In this document: one piece after another, positions 52,255 to 61,244 of the stretch
Layout of the letters: each line of letters begins with the position of its first letter
Position numbering within the stretch: the first letter of the stretch is position 1
From: Planctomycetota bacterium
Lineage (GTDB): Bacteria > Planctomycetota > UBA8742 > UBA2392
NCBI GenBank assembly: GCA_019636195.1
Contig: JAHBYA010000001.1
Span: 34,642 to 98,641 of the forward strand
Reading direction: 5' to 3'
DNA: 64,000 nucleotides
Program-made: the position numbers and the translations under genes
The notes under the pieces: generated by a model
Told to the model about the DNA's origin: nothing
Databases searched by the model: none
Seen by the model: the letters and a program-made list of their open reading frames with translations, nothing else

Positions 52255-53258
52255 CACTCGGTCTTCAATTCTTCAAGCTGCTTGACCAAGCCCTCTGCCA
52301 GCAGGCGCGCCGCCCCCAGCGCAATGCGCCCGCCCGGTTTGAGGTACGGCTTGGGCTCGAAATAGGCCTTCCATTCGTCCAGTTGCGCGGTGGCGACGTG
52401 ATTCCAGCCAAGGCCGGCGTCCACTGTGCCGCCGGTGACAAGGTCATCGTGCTGAAAGAACTCACGCGCGACTTCAAGTGCGGCGCGCTGCACCAGATAC
52501 ATCGGCGTGTACTCGTCGCGGCTGCCCTCGCGGCCTCCGGTGGCCGTCACCAGCGCCTTCCACGTGTTGGCGTTGCCGGGCAGGCTCTTTACGTTTTGCT
52601 GGGCCGCGTACAGGTTCTTCCAGTACAGCCGGCCGTTCAGCAGCCATCCGTTCATCTGCTGCGGCAGTTGTTCATTGTCGATGCGCTTGCGGTCAACTTC
52701 TTTGCGAGCCTCGTTGACAAGCTTTTCCGCTGCTTTGTACGCCTTGTCCCAGGCGGCAAGCATCTGCTCTTCGGTTTCGAAGTCCTTCCAGTGGTCCATG
52801 ACGACCGCGACCATGCGAAAAAAGTAGGCGCGCCCGGACTTGATATCGCGGATCACGTTGCGGCACTGTTCAGGCGCCTTGTCTTCGTTGCGCACGGTGC
52901 TGCCCACGGCCTTGAGTTTCTTCTCGGCATCGCGGTAGTAGCCAAGGCGCAGCAGCACAACGCCCTCAAGGTACTCACGCACGCTGGGGTGGACCTTGCT
53001 CAGGTGCCGGTCGCTGGCTTCCCGGATCGACTTTTCGTCCTTGCGGTAGCGTTCCAGCAGTTCCAGGTAGCGCTTGTAGGCCTTCTCGCCGTCAACGGCC
53101 TGTTCGGGCGGGGCTGCGGGCTCGGCGCCCGGCTCTTCCTTCTCGGGCTCGGGTTTGCCGGACTGGATGCGGCGTTGCACGTCGTCTTTTTCAATGCGCG
53201 GGAAAATCTGCGCGAACATCGGCGGGCAAGCCAGCAGGAGTATCAGCAACAGGCGCAT
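52254..53258 (-). CDS. Exported protein of unknown function
   Basis: 334 aa from ATG 53258, chosen for GGGGAGG 6 bases upstream and a clear signal peptide 'MRLLLILLLACPPMFAQ'. A Pro/Glu-rich stretch at about 25-60 leads into a helical region with tetratricopeptide-like rhythm ('YKRYLELLERYRKDEKSI', 'YLEGVVLLRLGYYRDAEKKLKAVG'). No catalytic motif found. It starts 29 bp after the sigma-54 activator's stop, and overlaps DUF167, so the four genes down to the phosphorylase probably form one transcript. Confidence 0.78.
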   Translation of the reverse strand: MRLLLILLLACPPMFAQIFPRIEKDDVQRRIQSGKPEPEKEEPGAEPAAPPEQAVDGEKAYKRYLELLERYRKDEKSIREASDRHLSKVHPSVREYLEGVVLLRLGYYRDAEKKLKAVGSTVRNEDKAPEQCRNVIRDIKSGRAYFFRMVAVVMDHWKDFETEEQMLAAWDKAYKAAEKLVNEARKEVDRKRIDNEQLPQQMNGWLLNGRLYWKNLYAAQQNVKSLPGNANTWKALVTATGGREGSRDEYTPMYLVQRAALEVAREFFQHDDLVTGGTVDAGLGWNHVATAQLDEWKAYFEPKPYLKPGGRIALGAARLLAEGLVKQLEELKTE

Positions 53259-53287
53259 TGGAACCTCCCCGGAGCGGACACTCCCGC

Positions 53288-55204
53288 TCAATCGCTTTCA
53301 ATCCCGTAGCGTTCCATCTTCTTGCGCAGGCCCAGGCGCGACAATCCCAATAACTCCGCGGCTCTGGACTTATTCCCTTTGGTACGTTCGATCGCTTCAA
53401 CGATCTTCCGTTTTTCGACATTCTCGACCATGTCTTTCAGGCTGCCGCCGTTTTCCGACAATGCTTCCTCCTCGGCGACCTGGCGCAGGTGCGGGCTTAG
53501 TTGCGCGGCGTCCACCTTCTTGCCGTCGCTCAATGCCACAATCTTTTTGACCTCGTTTTCAAGCTCGCGCACGTTGCCCGGCCAGTCGTAGTTCATCATC
53601 GCGCGCAGCACGCCGCGGTCCATCTTCAGGCTTGGGTAGCCGGCTTCGCGCGCCGCGACCTTGAAGAAGTGATCCACCATGACCGGGATGTCTTCTTTGC
53701 GCTCGCGCAGCGCGGGCAGCCGGATGGTCACCACATTGATGCGAAAGAACAAGTCCTGCCGGAAGGCGCCTTTGCGCACCTGGTCAGCCAGGTCGCGGTT
53801 TGTCGCGCATACCAGCCGGAAATCAACCTTGCGGCTTTGCTTTCCGCCGATGGGGCGAATCTCGCCTTCTTCAATGACGCGCAGCAGCTTGGCCTGCATG
53901 GCTGGGCTGATTTCACCAATTTCGTCCAGGAATATCGTGCCGCCGTCGGCGTGCCCGAACAGGCCCACTTTGTCGCGGTCGGCGCCGGTGAACGCGCCCT
54001 TGACGTAGCCGAAGAGCTCGCTTTCAAACAGCGTGTCGGGCAGGGCCGCGCAGTTTTCTGCGACAAAGCGACCGCTTTTGGCGCGCGACGAATTGAAGTG
54101 CAGGGCCCGTGCAATCAGTTCCTTGCCTGTGCCCGGCTCGCCCAGAATCAGCACGGGTACGGGCAGGTCGGTCACTTTGTCGAGCATGCGGAACACTTCC
54201 TGCATGCTCGCGCTTTTGCCGATGATGTTGCTGTAATCGTGCTGCCACTTGCGCTCAGGTTCGCGCCCTTCGGCTTCAAGGCGCAGGGCGGTCAGTTCGG
54301 CGGTTTGCAGGTCAAGCTTGGCTTCAAGCTCGCGGCGCACGCCTTCAAGTTCATGTTCGAAGTTCTCGACCTTCGCGGCCAGAGCCTCTTCGTTGGTGCG
54401 TGACAGCGCGGCGCCGGCCAGGACGGCCACGGCGTTGGCGGCGTTTTCGACCAGTGACACCTGTGTTTCCGTAAAATCGCTTTCCTTGCTTTCGCGCTCA
54501 ACGTACAGCACGCCGGCCACGCGTTCGCCGGTCTTGAACGGCACATACACACAGGTCGGGAACGCCGCGCTGCGGGCCTTGACCTGCGTCTTGGCGCGGG
54601 GCGAAAGCAGCTTGTTGGCGGTGCTCGTGAAGTTGCCCGGCAGTTCGTTTTCAGGCGTGCCGGAAATGAAGTTGAAAAAGCCCCGCGGCCGCGCCTCGCC
54701 GCGTTCATCGGCTACGCACACAGCCACGCGCACGCCATGCACAAGCTGGCCGACAAAACGCGCGGCGGCGTAGTACAGCGCCTTGGCAGTGTCTTCTTCG
54801 GCGGCTTTGGCAAACGCCTGCAAGGCTTCCGTGATGCCGACGGCCACGGGCTCGGCGCTGGGCAGGGCGCTTTCGGGGATCGCCTCAATCGCGTTCTTGG
54901 TTTCAAACGCCGACGACTCTTCACTGAACAGTGAGATGCGCGCCGTGCCGATCTGAAACGTCTCACCGAACTGGATGGCTTCTTCAAGGATCGGCTCGCC
55001 GTGCAAGTATGTGCCGTTGCGCGACTTCAGGTCGCGCAGCACCCAGCTCTTGTCGGGCTGTTGCTCAAGAACGCAGTGGTGGCGGCTGGCCTTCTCGTCG
55101 GCGAGCATTACGGCGTTGTCGGGCGCACGGCCGATGGTGATTGCACGGGTTGCAATCGGGTATCGGCTGGTGGTTCCCTTTTCGTCAACGACCAGAAACG
55201 GCAT
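53288..55204 (-). CDS. Sigma-54-dependent transcriptional activator with N-terminal FHA and GAF domains
   Basis: 638 aa. FHA domain at about 1-95 ('ITIGRAPDNAVMLAD', 'SRHHC', 'LRDLKSRNGTYLHG') binds phosphothreonine. A GAF-like domain spans about 130-275 and a coiled coil about 280-320. The AAA+ domain has Walker A 'GEPGTGKE' (about 353), the sigma-54 contact loop 'GAFTGA' (about 400), Walker B 'GGTIFLDEIGE' and the Arg finger region 'FRQDLFFRINV'. A Fis-type helix-turn-helix lies at about 600-636 ('NKSRAAELLGLSRLGLRKKMERYG'-type). The input is probably Ser/Thr kinase signalling via FHA. The target genes are unknown. Confidence 0.95.
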   Translation of the reverse strand: MPFLVVDEKGTTSRYPIATRAITIGRAPDNAVMLADEKASRHHCVLEQQPDKSWVLRDLKSRNGTYLHGEPILEEAIQFGETFQIGTARISLFSEESSAFETKNAIEAIPESALPSAEPVAVGITEALQAFAKAAEEDTAKALYYAAARFVGQLVHGVRVAVCVADERGEARPRGFFNFISGTPENELPGNFTSTANKLLSPRAKTQVKARSAAFPTCVYVPFKTGERVAGVLYVERESKESDFTETQVSLVENAANAVAVLAGAALSRTNEEALAAKVENFEHELEGVRRELEAKLDLQTAELTALRLEAEGREPERKWQHDYSNIIGKSASMQEVFRMLDKVTDLPVPVLILGEPGTGKELIARALHFNSSRAKSGRFVAENCAALPDTLFESELFGYVKGAFTGADRDKVGLFGHADGGTIFLDEIGEISPAMQAKLLRVIEEGEIRPIGGKQSRKVDFRLVCATNRDLADQVRKGAFRQDLFFRINVVTIRLPALRERKEDIPVMVDHFFKVAAREAGYPSLKMDRGVLRAMMNYDWPGNVRELENEVKKIVALSDGKKVDAAQLSPHLRQVAEEEALSENGGSLKDMVENVEKRKIVEAIERTKGNKSRAAELLGLSRLGLRKKMERYGIESD

Positions 55205-55306
55205 GCGGCAATGCGTCCTCCACGTCGGCGTACAGTGAAGAACAAGCCGTTTCCAAGTGCAATAGCCTGTGGCAACTTTGTTACCAGTCAGTTGCAGCGG
55301 ACGAGA

Positions 55307-55675
55307 CTAAAGCACTTCGCGGTCTTCCAGCGGCACGCCGCAGTACATGCAGGTGACGGCGCGCTTGCCGTTGGTCTTGCCGCATGAGGGGCAGGCGCGG
55401 GGCGTGGCTTGCGGCTTGAACTTGCCGTCCAGGCGGCCGTCGGACAGGTCAACGTCGTTCATGAGCTGCTTGAACTCGGCTTCGTTGAACACGCCCTTTT
55501 GCTCGCAGATGCTCAGCAGTGTACGGATAATCAGCGCCTGCCGGTCAATCGCGTCTTCAAGGCGCACCATCGCGTTCTCGGCCCGGCGGGCGGCGTCCTT
55601 GGCGTCAAGGGCGCTGGCGCCGGCCCGGTTGGCGCTTTCGCGCGCGTAGTAGCCGTGAATCCAACCGTAGTACAT
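55307..55675 (-). CDS. Small protein with C-terminal zinc ribbon
   Basis: 122 aa, with GGAGG 7 bases from ATG. The N-terminus 'MYYGWIHGYYARESANRAG' is followed by a helical segment (about 25-60) and a partly conserved 'GVFNEAEFKQLMNDVDLSDGRLDGK'-like region. The C-terminus has CxxC pairs 'CPSCGK' and 'CMYCGV', a rubredoxin-type knuckle. No function recognised; it stands alone on the minus strand between the FHA regulator and a repeat pair at 55694-55732. Confidence 0.78.
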   Translation of the reverse strand: MYYGWIHGYYARESANRAGASALDAKDAARRAENAMVRLEDAIDRQALIIRTLLSICEQKGVFNEAEFKQLMNDVDLSDGRLDGKFKPQATPRACPSCGKTNGKRAVTCMYCGVPLEDREVL

Positions 55676-55690
55676 GGTTGCCTCCGTTGA

Positions 55691-55734
55691 GGGGGTCCGA
55701 CCCTGTCATCCTGCGGAAAACAAGGTCGGACCAG
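55691..55734. repeat. Inverted pair of GGGGTCYGRCCC-type repeats
   Basis: Arms 55694-55706 (GGTCCGACCCTGT) and 55720-55732 (its complement with one mismatch) flank a 13-base centre. Related single copies occur at 57901-57919 and 59234-59254. All are intergenic. Confidence 0.55.
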
Positions 55735-55831
55735 TTAGGGTAGGGATTAAGATACAGCAAGGATTGCAGCCTGCGATTGCAATGTGCCGAAGCTTTTCTA
55801 ACGCAGCCGTCGAAAAGTTCCGGGGGCAACC

Positions 55832-56404
55832 ATGGACGAAATGATTGTCGGTGTAAACCTGTTTGCGATCTGCCTGGCGCTGGCGCTGCTTGAAGTCCAC
55901 ATTGAAGGCCCGCACGGATGGGCCGTGAAGCTGCCCACATGGCGCATTGACCGCCCCTGGATACGCAAGCTGACCAACGGCAAGCCGATCACGGGCTATC
56001 ACGTGTACGTGAACCTGGTGATTCTGGGGTTTCTGCACTACCCGCTGCTGCTGTCAAAGTGGACGTTTGTCGGCGAGTTGCGCGTGCTCAGCCAGTATCT
56101 GCTGGTAGCCGTTTGGTGGGACTTTCTGTGGTTCGTGACCAACCCGCACTTCGGTTTGCGGCGCTTCAAAAGCAGGAACATCTGGTGGCACAAGCAGTGG
56201 ATTTTCGGCGTGCCGATGGACTACCCCATGGGCATGATTTGCAGCGCGGCATTGTGGCTGTACGCCGACTGGGCCAAGCCGGGGCCGGGCACGAGCATTG
56301 CCATCTGGTTCAAGCTGGTGGGGATGATTGTCGGCTTGACGGCGGTAACGGCGCTGGTGTGCGAGGTGCTGAAAAAGTACCGTCGCCCGCGATTCCCGGA
56401 GTAA
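55832..56404 (+). CDS. Integral membrane protein of unknown function
   Basis: 190 aa. Four hydrophobic spans are evident, at about 3-20, 58-78, 88-110 and 125-178. Motifs that stand out are 'NGKPITGYHVYVNLVILGFLHYPLLL' in parts, 'VAVWWDFLWFVTNPHFG' and 'WWHKQWIFGVPMDYPMGM'. The Trp/His-rich loops could sit at the membrane surface. I do not recognise the family. The preceding 5' region carries the repeat at 55691-55734. Confidence 0.72.
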   Translation: MDEMIVGVNLFAICLALALLEVHIEGPHGWAVKLPTWRIDRPWIRKLTNGKPITGYHVYVNLVILGFLHYPLLLSKWTFVGELRVLSQYLLVAVWWDFLWFVTNPHFGLRRFKSRNIWWHKQWIFGVPMDYPMGMICSAALWLYADWAKPGPGTSIAIWFKLVGMIVGLTAVTALVCEVLKKYRRPRFPE

Positions 56405-56471
56405 GTTTGAAGATTGATCGATCCATTTAGGAAGTTAATCTAACCAACTGCTTAGACATCAAGCGCCACCT

Positions 56472-57602
56472 ATGGAAACAAACACGACGGCACCCCTGCT
56501 CTCGTTGATTGAAGGTGACCCGTTCCGAAGTTTGGGAGCCAAGTTTCACTTCGGGCCTGTACCTGCCGCATTTCTTGTACTATGCGCTTCATGGGGAGTC
56601 ACAGCGATTCTTGCCGTCTACGAGGGCCTCCATCGCAGCGACAACGTTCGAGAAAACCTGTTTCTCGATTTGGCGGCATTCGGGCAGTTCTGGCTGTGTT
56701 TGCCGCTCGTCCTATTCGCTGCGTTGCCATTGGATCGCCACATTCGAAATGCAGGTAATCACTTGCGCGTTTCGGGGCTTTTGACGCCCCGTCAGCACAC
56801 AGCTTTAGATGCGGACTTCGCTGCTCTAGCAAAGTTTCGCGCCTCCGTGTGGCCAACTGTAGGTTTAATGATTCTGGCAGTGTTGCTTTCAGTTTCTTGG
56901 TACTTAGGGGAATGGAGTTCTGGCGTTTCTACTTGGTATCAACCTATCCGTGACGGCCACAAGAGGGTCTCATATCCTGGACTGTGGGCGGTTTGCGTAG
57001 CTGTGCCGACGTTGAACTTTGTGGTACTCCGCATGGCCTTTCGCCTATTGCTGTGGTCTTGGTTTCTGAAACGAGTTTCCCAACAGAAGTTGGCACTGGA
57101 CGCGTCACATCCAGATCAATCGGGTGGCTTGGCATTCATTGGACGTGTGCAAGCTAAGTTCGGAGTATTGATCTTCGTGGTTGGATTCATGGTTATGACA
57201 ACGATCGCGTATAAGCTTTATATGGACGGCGCGTCCTTTGGCGAATTTGCCGTATGGGGTCCCGCGCTCGGTTTCGTCATTCTGGCACCATTGACTTTCA
57301 TGTTGCCGCTACTTGTTTTTTCGCCCCAGCTCTTCGCAACGAAGCGAACTGCTTCCCTGCGATTTGACGCGGACGCGCTATCCTACCTGGCGGAACCAAA
57401 GAGGGCACAGCTTGAGCACGGCTCATACTGTGACTTTCTGGAAAAATATAGGACCGCGCAAAAGATGCACTTGATCCCATTCGACCTAGTTACTGCCGCA
57501 AGGCTAATCGCTACCGCGGTAGCTCCAATGGCGCCCCTTCTGCCAAAACTATTGTCCTTTCTGGGAATCAACACTTCCTTTCCTTTCCATTCAACAATGT
57601 AG
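56472..57602 (+). CDS. Integral membrane protein of unknown function, compositionally atypical
   Basis: 376 aa. Hydrophobic spans at about 30-50, 68-92, 128-150, 170-200, 232-252 and 262-292. 'ASHPDQSGGLAFIGRVQAKFG' is a motif I associate with an uncharacterised family scattered across several phyla. The base composition is visibly lower in GC than the flanking genes, with many A/T-ending codons (for example TTT, GTT, GCT, ATT). Horizontal acquisition is likely. The gene lies in a 55.7-59.3 kb stretch carrying repeat copies. Confidence 0.8.
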   Translation: METNTTAPLLSLIEGDPFRSLGAKFHFGPVPAAFLVLCASWGVTAILAVYEGLHRSDNVRENLFLDLAAFGQFWLCLPLVLFAALPLDRHIRNAGNHLRVSGLLTPRQHTALDADFAALAKFRASVWPTVGLMILAVLLSVSWYLGEWSSGVSTWYQPIRDGHKRVSYPGLWAVCVAVPTLNFVVLRMAFRLLLWSWFLKRVSQQKLALDASHPDQSGGLAFIGRVQAKFGVLIFVVGFMVMTTIAYKLYMDGASFGEFAVWGPALGFVILAPLTFMLPLLVFSPQLFATKRTASLRFDADALSYLAEPKRAQLEHGSYCDFLEKYRTAQKMHLIPFDLVTAARLIATAVAPMAPLLPKLLSFLGINTSFPFHSTM

Positions 57603-57668
57603 CGCACCAAGCACTCATACTCTTCGCGCATTGCCATCCCCTTTCAAGTACGATCCTCCCGAGAGACC

Positions 57669-57896
57669 ATGGCCGACAAGGAAGAGTTAAAGCGCGCGTT
57701 CAAGGCCTTTAAGAAGCGCCTGAAGATCTATCAAGCCGACACCGGCAGCAGCGGCCCCGCCGGCCACCCCAGCCGCGACAAGGCAACCATCACGGCGATC
57801 ACCCCGCCCGACCAGTTTCCGCCGGAGATATGGGAAGAGCTGGCGGCCCAAGGCAAGCTGAAGAAAACCGGCCGCGGCATGTTCGAGCTGGCCTGA
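57669..57896 (+). CDS. Small conserved-looking hypothetical protein
   Basis: 75 aa. 'MADKEELKRAFKAFKKRLKIYQADTGSSG' gives a basic helix, followed by a Pro-rich turn and 'FPPEIWEELAAQGKLKKTGRGMFEL'. The composition is regular for this genome, and GAGAGACC precedes the ATG. No domain recognised; the short size and lack of hydrophobic segment suggest a soluble accessory protein. A GGGGTCTGACCCC repeat follows the stop. Confidence 0.7.
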   Translation: MADKEELKRAFKAFKKRLKIYQADTGSSGPAGHPSRDKATITAITPPDQFPPEIWEELAAQGKLKKTGRGMFELA

Positions 57897-57900
57897 AATC

Positions 57901-57919
57901 GGGGTCTGACCCCTTTTTC
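57901..57919. repeat. GGGGTCYGRCCC-type repeat copy
   Basis: GGGGTCTGACCCC followed by TTTTTC, between the stop of the small hypothetical gene and the end of hflX. The palindrome with T-run may also act as a terminator for the convergent pair. Confidence 0.5.
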
Positions 57920-59192
57920 ATGCGTCGCGGAGGGCTACGGCTTGGCCGTAGTAGCGGGGCTCGATCAGGGCCTCCACGTGTACTTCGCTTTCGGCGTATT
58001 CGATATTCAGGATTTTGCCGTGCTGCTTCAGGTATGCCAGCAGCTTGCCGTTGCCGGCGCTGAAGGTCCAGTCCACGCGGGTTTCGCGCTCTTCGACAAC
58101 TTCCTGCACTTTGCGTTCAAGGTCAGTCAAGCCTACGCCTGACTTTGCCGACACCCTCACGTGCTCGGGGTGCAGGTTTTGCAGGTGGGTCAGCTGTGGG
58201 GCCTGGCGCACAAGGTCGATCTTGTTGAGCACCATCAGCGTGCGCTTGTCGCCCGCGCCGATTTCTTTGAGCACGCCGTTCACGGCTTCAATCATCTCGA
58301 CGGCGCTGGTGTGGCTTGCGTCAACGACGTGCAGCAGCAAATCCGCTTGCAGCACTTCTTCAAGCGTCGCGTGAAAGCTTGCCACAAGGCGGTGGGGCAG
58401 GTTGCGGATAAAACCGACGGTGTCGCTGAGCAGCACCTTGTGATCGGGCAACTTCCAGACGCAGGTGCGCGTGTCCAGCGTGGCGAACAACTTGTCTTCA
58501 GCCAGCACGCCCTCTTGTGTCAGTGCATTCATCAGCGTGCTTTTCCCGGCGTTGGTGTAGCCGACAATGGCAACCTGAAACAGGTCACTGCGGCGCTGCA
58601 CTTCAATGTGGCGGCGGCGGTTGATCTGCTCAAGTTCGGCCTTCAGGGCGCTGATGCGGTCGCGCAGCAGGCGGCGGTCCACCTCAATCTGGCGCTCGCC
58701 GGCGCCGCCGACCTTGCCCAGGGCGCCGCGCTGGCGCTCAAGGTGTGTCCACAGGTTTTTCAGGCGCGGCAGCTCGTACTCGGCTTGCGCAAGCTGCACC
58801 TGCACTTTGGCTTGCCGGGTGCGGGTGTGCTGGCCGAAGATGGCCAGAATCAGCTCGGTACGGTCAAGCACGCTGACGCCAACTTCTTCTTCAAGGGCGT
58901 CCTGCTGGTTGGGGCGCAGCTCGTTGTCAAACACCACAATGCGCGCGCCGCTTTCCTTTACCATGGCCGCGACTTCCGCCACCTTGCCCTTGCCGATGTA
59001 GGTGCGCGGATTGATGTTCTCGAGCTTCTGGTAGGCTTTGCCCACGACCTCAAGCCCGGCTGTCTCAGCCAGCGCTTCCAGCTCGTCGAGCGGGTCGTCG
59101 CCGAAGGGCTCCTCGCGCGACAGCACACCGCTGACCAGCACAGCCGGGAGCGAGGCATAGTTCAGTTGATCAAGGATTGTGCGATCAGACAT
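57918..59192 (-). CDS. hflX: GTPase HflX
   Basis: 424 aa from ATG 59192 with GGGGGC 7 bases upstream. The N-terminal HflX domain ('ELEALAETAGLEVVGKAYQK', 'NPRTYIGKGKVAEVA', 'VFDNELRPNQQDALEE', 'DRTELILAIFGQHTRTRQAKVQVQLAQAEYELPRL' in parts) precedes the GTPase domain with G1 'GYTNAGKST', G2 threonine in 'FATLDT', G3 'DTVGFI' and G4 'NKID'. HflX binds 50S subunits and splits stalled ribosomes under stress. Starts before the listed ATG add non-homologous residues. Confidence 0.95.
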   Translation of the reverse strand: MSDRTILDQLNYASLPAVLVSGVLSREEPFGDDPLDELEALAETAGLEVVGKAYQKLENINPRTYIGKGKVAEVAAMVKESGARIVVFDNELRPNQQDALEEEVGVSVLDRTELILAIFGQHTRTRQAKVQVQLAQAEYELPRLKNLWTHLERQRGALGKVGGAGERQIEVDRRLLRDRISALKAELEQINRRRHIEVQRRSDLFQVAIVGYTNAGKSTLMNALTQEGVLAEDKLFATLDTRTCVWKLPDHKVLLSDTVGFIRNLPHRLVASFHATLEEVLQADLLLHVVDASHTSAVEMIEAVNGVLKEIGAGDKRTLMVLNKIDLVRQAPQLTHLQNLHPEHVRVSAKSGVGLTDLERKVQEVVEERETRVDWTFSAGNGKLLAYLKQHGKILNIEYAESEVHVEALIEPRYYGQAVALRDA

Positions 59193-59233
59193 AGGCGTGC
59201 CCCCAGCATAACGAAGGTGTGTTGCCAGGTTTA

Positions 59234-59254
59234 GGGGGTCCGGCCCTGTTTTCG
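59234..59254. repeat. GGGGTCYGRCCC-type repeat copy
   Basis: GGGGGTCCGGCCCTGTTTTC in the divergent spacer between hflX and the GspL-like gene; 15 of 17 positions match the minus-strand arm at 55720-55732. Confidence 0.5.
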
Positions 59255-59305
59255 CGGGGCAGGCACCTCTGCAGACCCCTGGACGTTTTTTCCAACGCAA
59301 ACCCT

Positions 59306-59328
59306 TTGCCGGGCGTATCATCCGGCAA
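59306..59328. promoter_or_regulatory. Inverted repeat over a -10-like box ahead of the GspL-like gene
   Basis: Arms TTGCCGG (59306-59312) and CCGGCAA (59322-59328) are exact complements around a 9-base centre containing TATCAT. The GGGAG ribosome binding site follows at once. Either an operator over the -10 element or a leader hairpin that can hide the ribosome binding site. Confidence 0.35.
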
Positions 59329-59339
59329 GGGAGTCACGA

Positions 59340-61244
59340 GTGGCGATCGCTGTCTACATTGAGTACCCGCGCATCTCTGCCATCGAAGTCAGCGGCAGTG
59401 CGCGCAAGCCGCGCGTGAAGCGCGTCTGGGTCGGCACACTTGCAGAAGCGCGCAACGAAGATGGCACGCCGGTGGCTGACAGACAGGGCCACCTGAACGC
59501 GCAGGTGGCAGCCTTCCTGAAAGACAACAAGATCCCCCACCAGAAGCTGTTTCTGCTGGTCGGGCCTGAAGGCATGCGCTACCGCGACATTCACCTCGCG
59601 TTTGCCGACAAGCGCCAGATTGAGCGTGTGCTGCCCTTCCAGGTCGAAGGGTTGATCCCCAACATGCCGATTGAAGACCTCACGCTCGGCTACAACATCC
59701 TGCGCGAAGAACCTGACGGCGCCCACCTGCTGGTTCACGCCGCGGAAAAAGATTACGTGCGCTCGCGCATCGCAGCCCTTGAAGAAGCAGGCTGGGGCGT
59801 TGAGGGCTCCGACAGCCACCTTTCCGGCACGCTGAACCTGGGCATGCTTCACACCGAGTTTTCCGCAGAAAAGTCGCCGGCGCTGTGGCTGGACTTTGCC
59901 GGGACGATTGCGACGGTCGGCGAAGTACACAAAGGCAAGCTGTTTGCGGCGCGCGTGTTTTTGAGCCCGTACCTGGCCGGCGCCAGCGGCGGCACCGCCG
60001 GCGCAGAAGCCGCAAAAGAAGCCGCACGCCAGGCACAGGCAGATGCTGAGGCGCGCGCCCGCGAGTTCCAGGGCAGCACCGAGTCGGTCAAGCTGCCGTC
60101 ATCGGAAAGCGTCAACATCGGCGAGCAGGAGGTCGCGGACCGCATCAGGCACATGAGCCGCGACGAGTTGTTGAAGTTTCTTAGCCGGGTGGCGATCGAG
60201 GCCCGCCGCACGATCCTGATGAGCAACCCGGAAGAGGAGCCTCAACGGCTCATCGTCTCGGGCCTCGGCGGCGCCGGTGAGCAGATTGCAACTCTGCTTG
60301 GCAATGAGTTGGGTATCAGCGAGTGCAAGTCGATTGACCTGATGCAGACGGTCAACGCCGGCAAAGACGGCAAACCCGAAGTGGATCTGCCCGACGCCGG
60401 CGAAATGAGCTACCTGGCGGGTGTCGCAATCAAGGGCCTGGGGCGCGATTACACCCACATCAACTTCCGTTACGGTGACCTGGCGCCGGGCACGCTGTTT
60501 GACTACGCCAAAACGCCGCTGGCGTTCACGGCCACGCTGGCGTTGCTGTTTTCGGGCATCCTGTTCCTGATGAGCTGGACCCATGCGCGCCAGTACGAGC
60601 GCGGCATCAGCGAATTGCGCGACCGCGACCAGGGGCCCGAGTTCCTGTTCAAGAAGGCGTTTGCCCACACCGCAAAGCTCAAGGCCGAAGACAAAATGAG
60701 CGCCGAGGACTTTGCCAAGCTGCCAAAGTACACGGTCATTGAAGAAGACCCGACGCAGGAGATCATCAACACCCACAAGGCGCTGCAGAACCACCAGAAG
60801 TTCCTGATGGGCGAAACGTCCGACAACTACCTGCGCCCGTTGCCTGCCGACCAGATCATGGTGGAAGTGTTCAAGGCGTTGGGCGCCGCGGGCCCCAGTT
60901 ATGACTTTGCGCTGATTCAACTGAACGTACAGCCGACCAGCGTGACCATCGACTTCGTTTCGTCGCTGACAGAGACGCAGAAAGAGCGCGACAAGATGGT
61001 ACGCGACAAACTGCTTGCACCGGAACTCAAGGATGTGGCGGAGTACGACCGCATTCTGGCCAGCCTGCGCGCATTGACGCTTACGCAGACCAAGTGGTTT
61101 GACGGTGAGCCGCGCCCCGATACTCCCGGACGCCCGGTGGAAGGCCCCGAAGGCCGACAGGTGCGCCCGGCCAAGATCACGCTGTTGCTGAAGAAGCCGC
61201 AGCCCAAACCAGCGACCACTCCCACGCCCGGAGGCGCCAAGTAA
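59340..61244 (+). CDS. GspL/PilM-like secretion or pilus platform protein
   Basis: 634 aa from GTG 59340 with GGGAG 6 bases upstream. The N-terminal half has an actin-like ATPase-fold pattern ('FLLVGPEGMRYRDIHLAFADK', 'RVLPFQVEGLIPNMPIEDL', 'ALWLDFAGTIATVGEV') comparable with PilM or GspL cytoplasmic domains. A span lies at about 402-420 ('LAFTATLALLFSGILFLMSW'), followed by a periplasmic ferredoxin-like region, as in GspL or PilN. So one polypeptide appears to join the PilM-like and PilN-like parts. The stop overlaps the next gene's ATG (TAATG). Confidence 0.78.
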   Translation: MAIAVYIEYPRISAIEVSGSARKPRVKRVWVGTLAEARNEDGTPVADRQGHLNAQVAAFLKDNKIPHQKLFLLVGPEGMRYRDIHLAFADKRQIERVLPFQVEGLIPNMPIEDLTLGYNILREEPDGAHLLVHAAEKDYVRSRIAALEEAGWGVEGSDSHLSGTLNLGMLHTEFSAEKSPALWLDFAGTIATVGEVHKGKLFAARVFLSPYLAGASGGTAGAEAAKEAARQAQADAEARAREFQGSTESVKLPSSESVNIGEQEVADRIRHMSRDELLKFLSRVAIEARRTILMSNPEEEPQRLIVSGLGGAGEQIATLLGNELGISECKSIDLMQTVNAGKDGKPEVDLPDAGEMSYLAGVAIKGLGRDYTHINFRYGDLAPGTLFDYAKTPLAFTATLALLFSGILFLMSWTHARQYERGISELRDRDQGPEFLFKKAFAHTAKLKAEDKMSAEDFAKLPKYTVIEEDPTQEIINTHKALQNHQKFLMGETSDNYLRPLPADQIMVEVFKALGAAGPSYDFALIQLNVQPTSVTIDFVSSLTETQKERDKMVRDKLLAPELKDVAEYDRILASLRALTLTQTKWFDGEPRPDTPGRPVEGPEGRQVRPAKITLLLKKPQPKPATTPTPGGAK

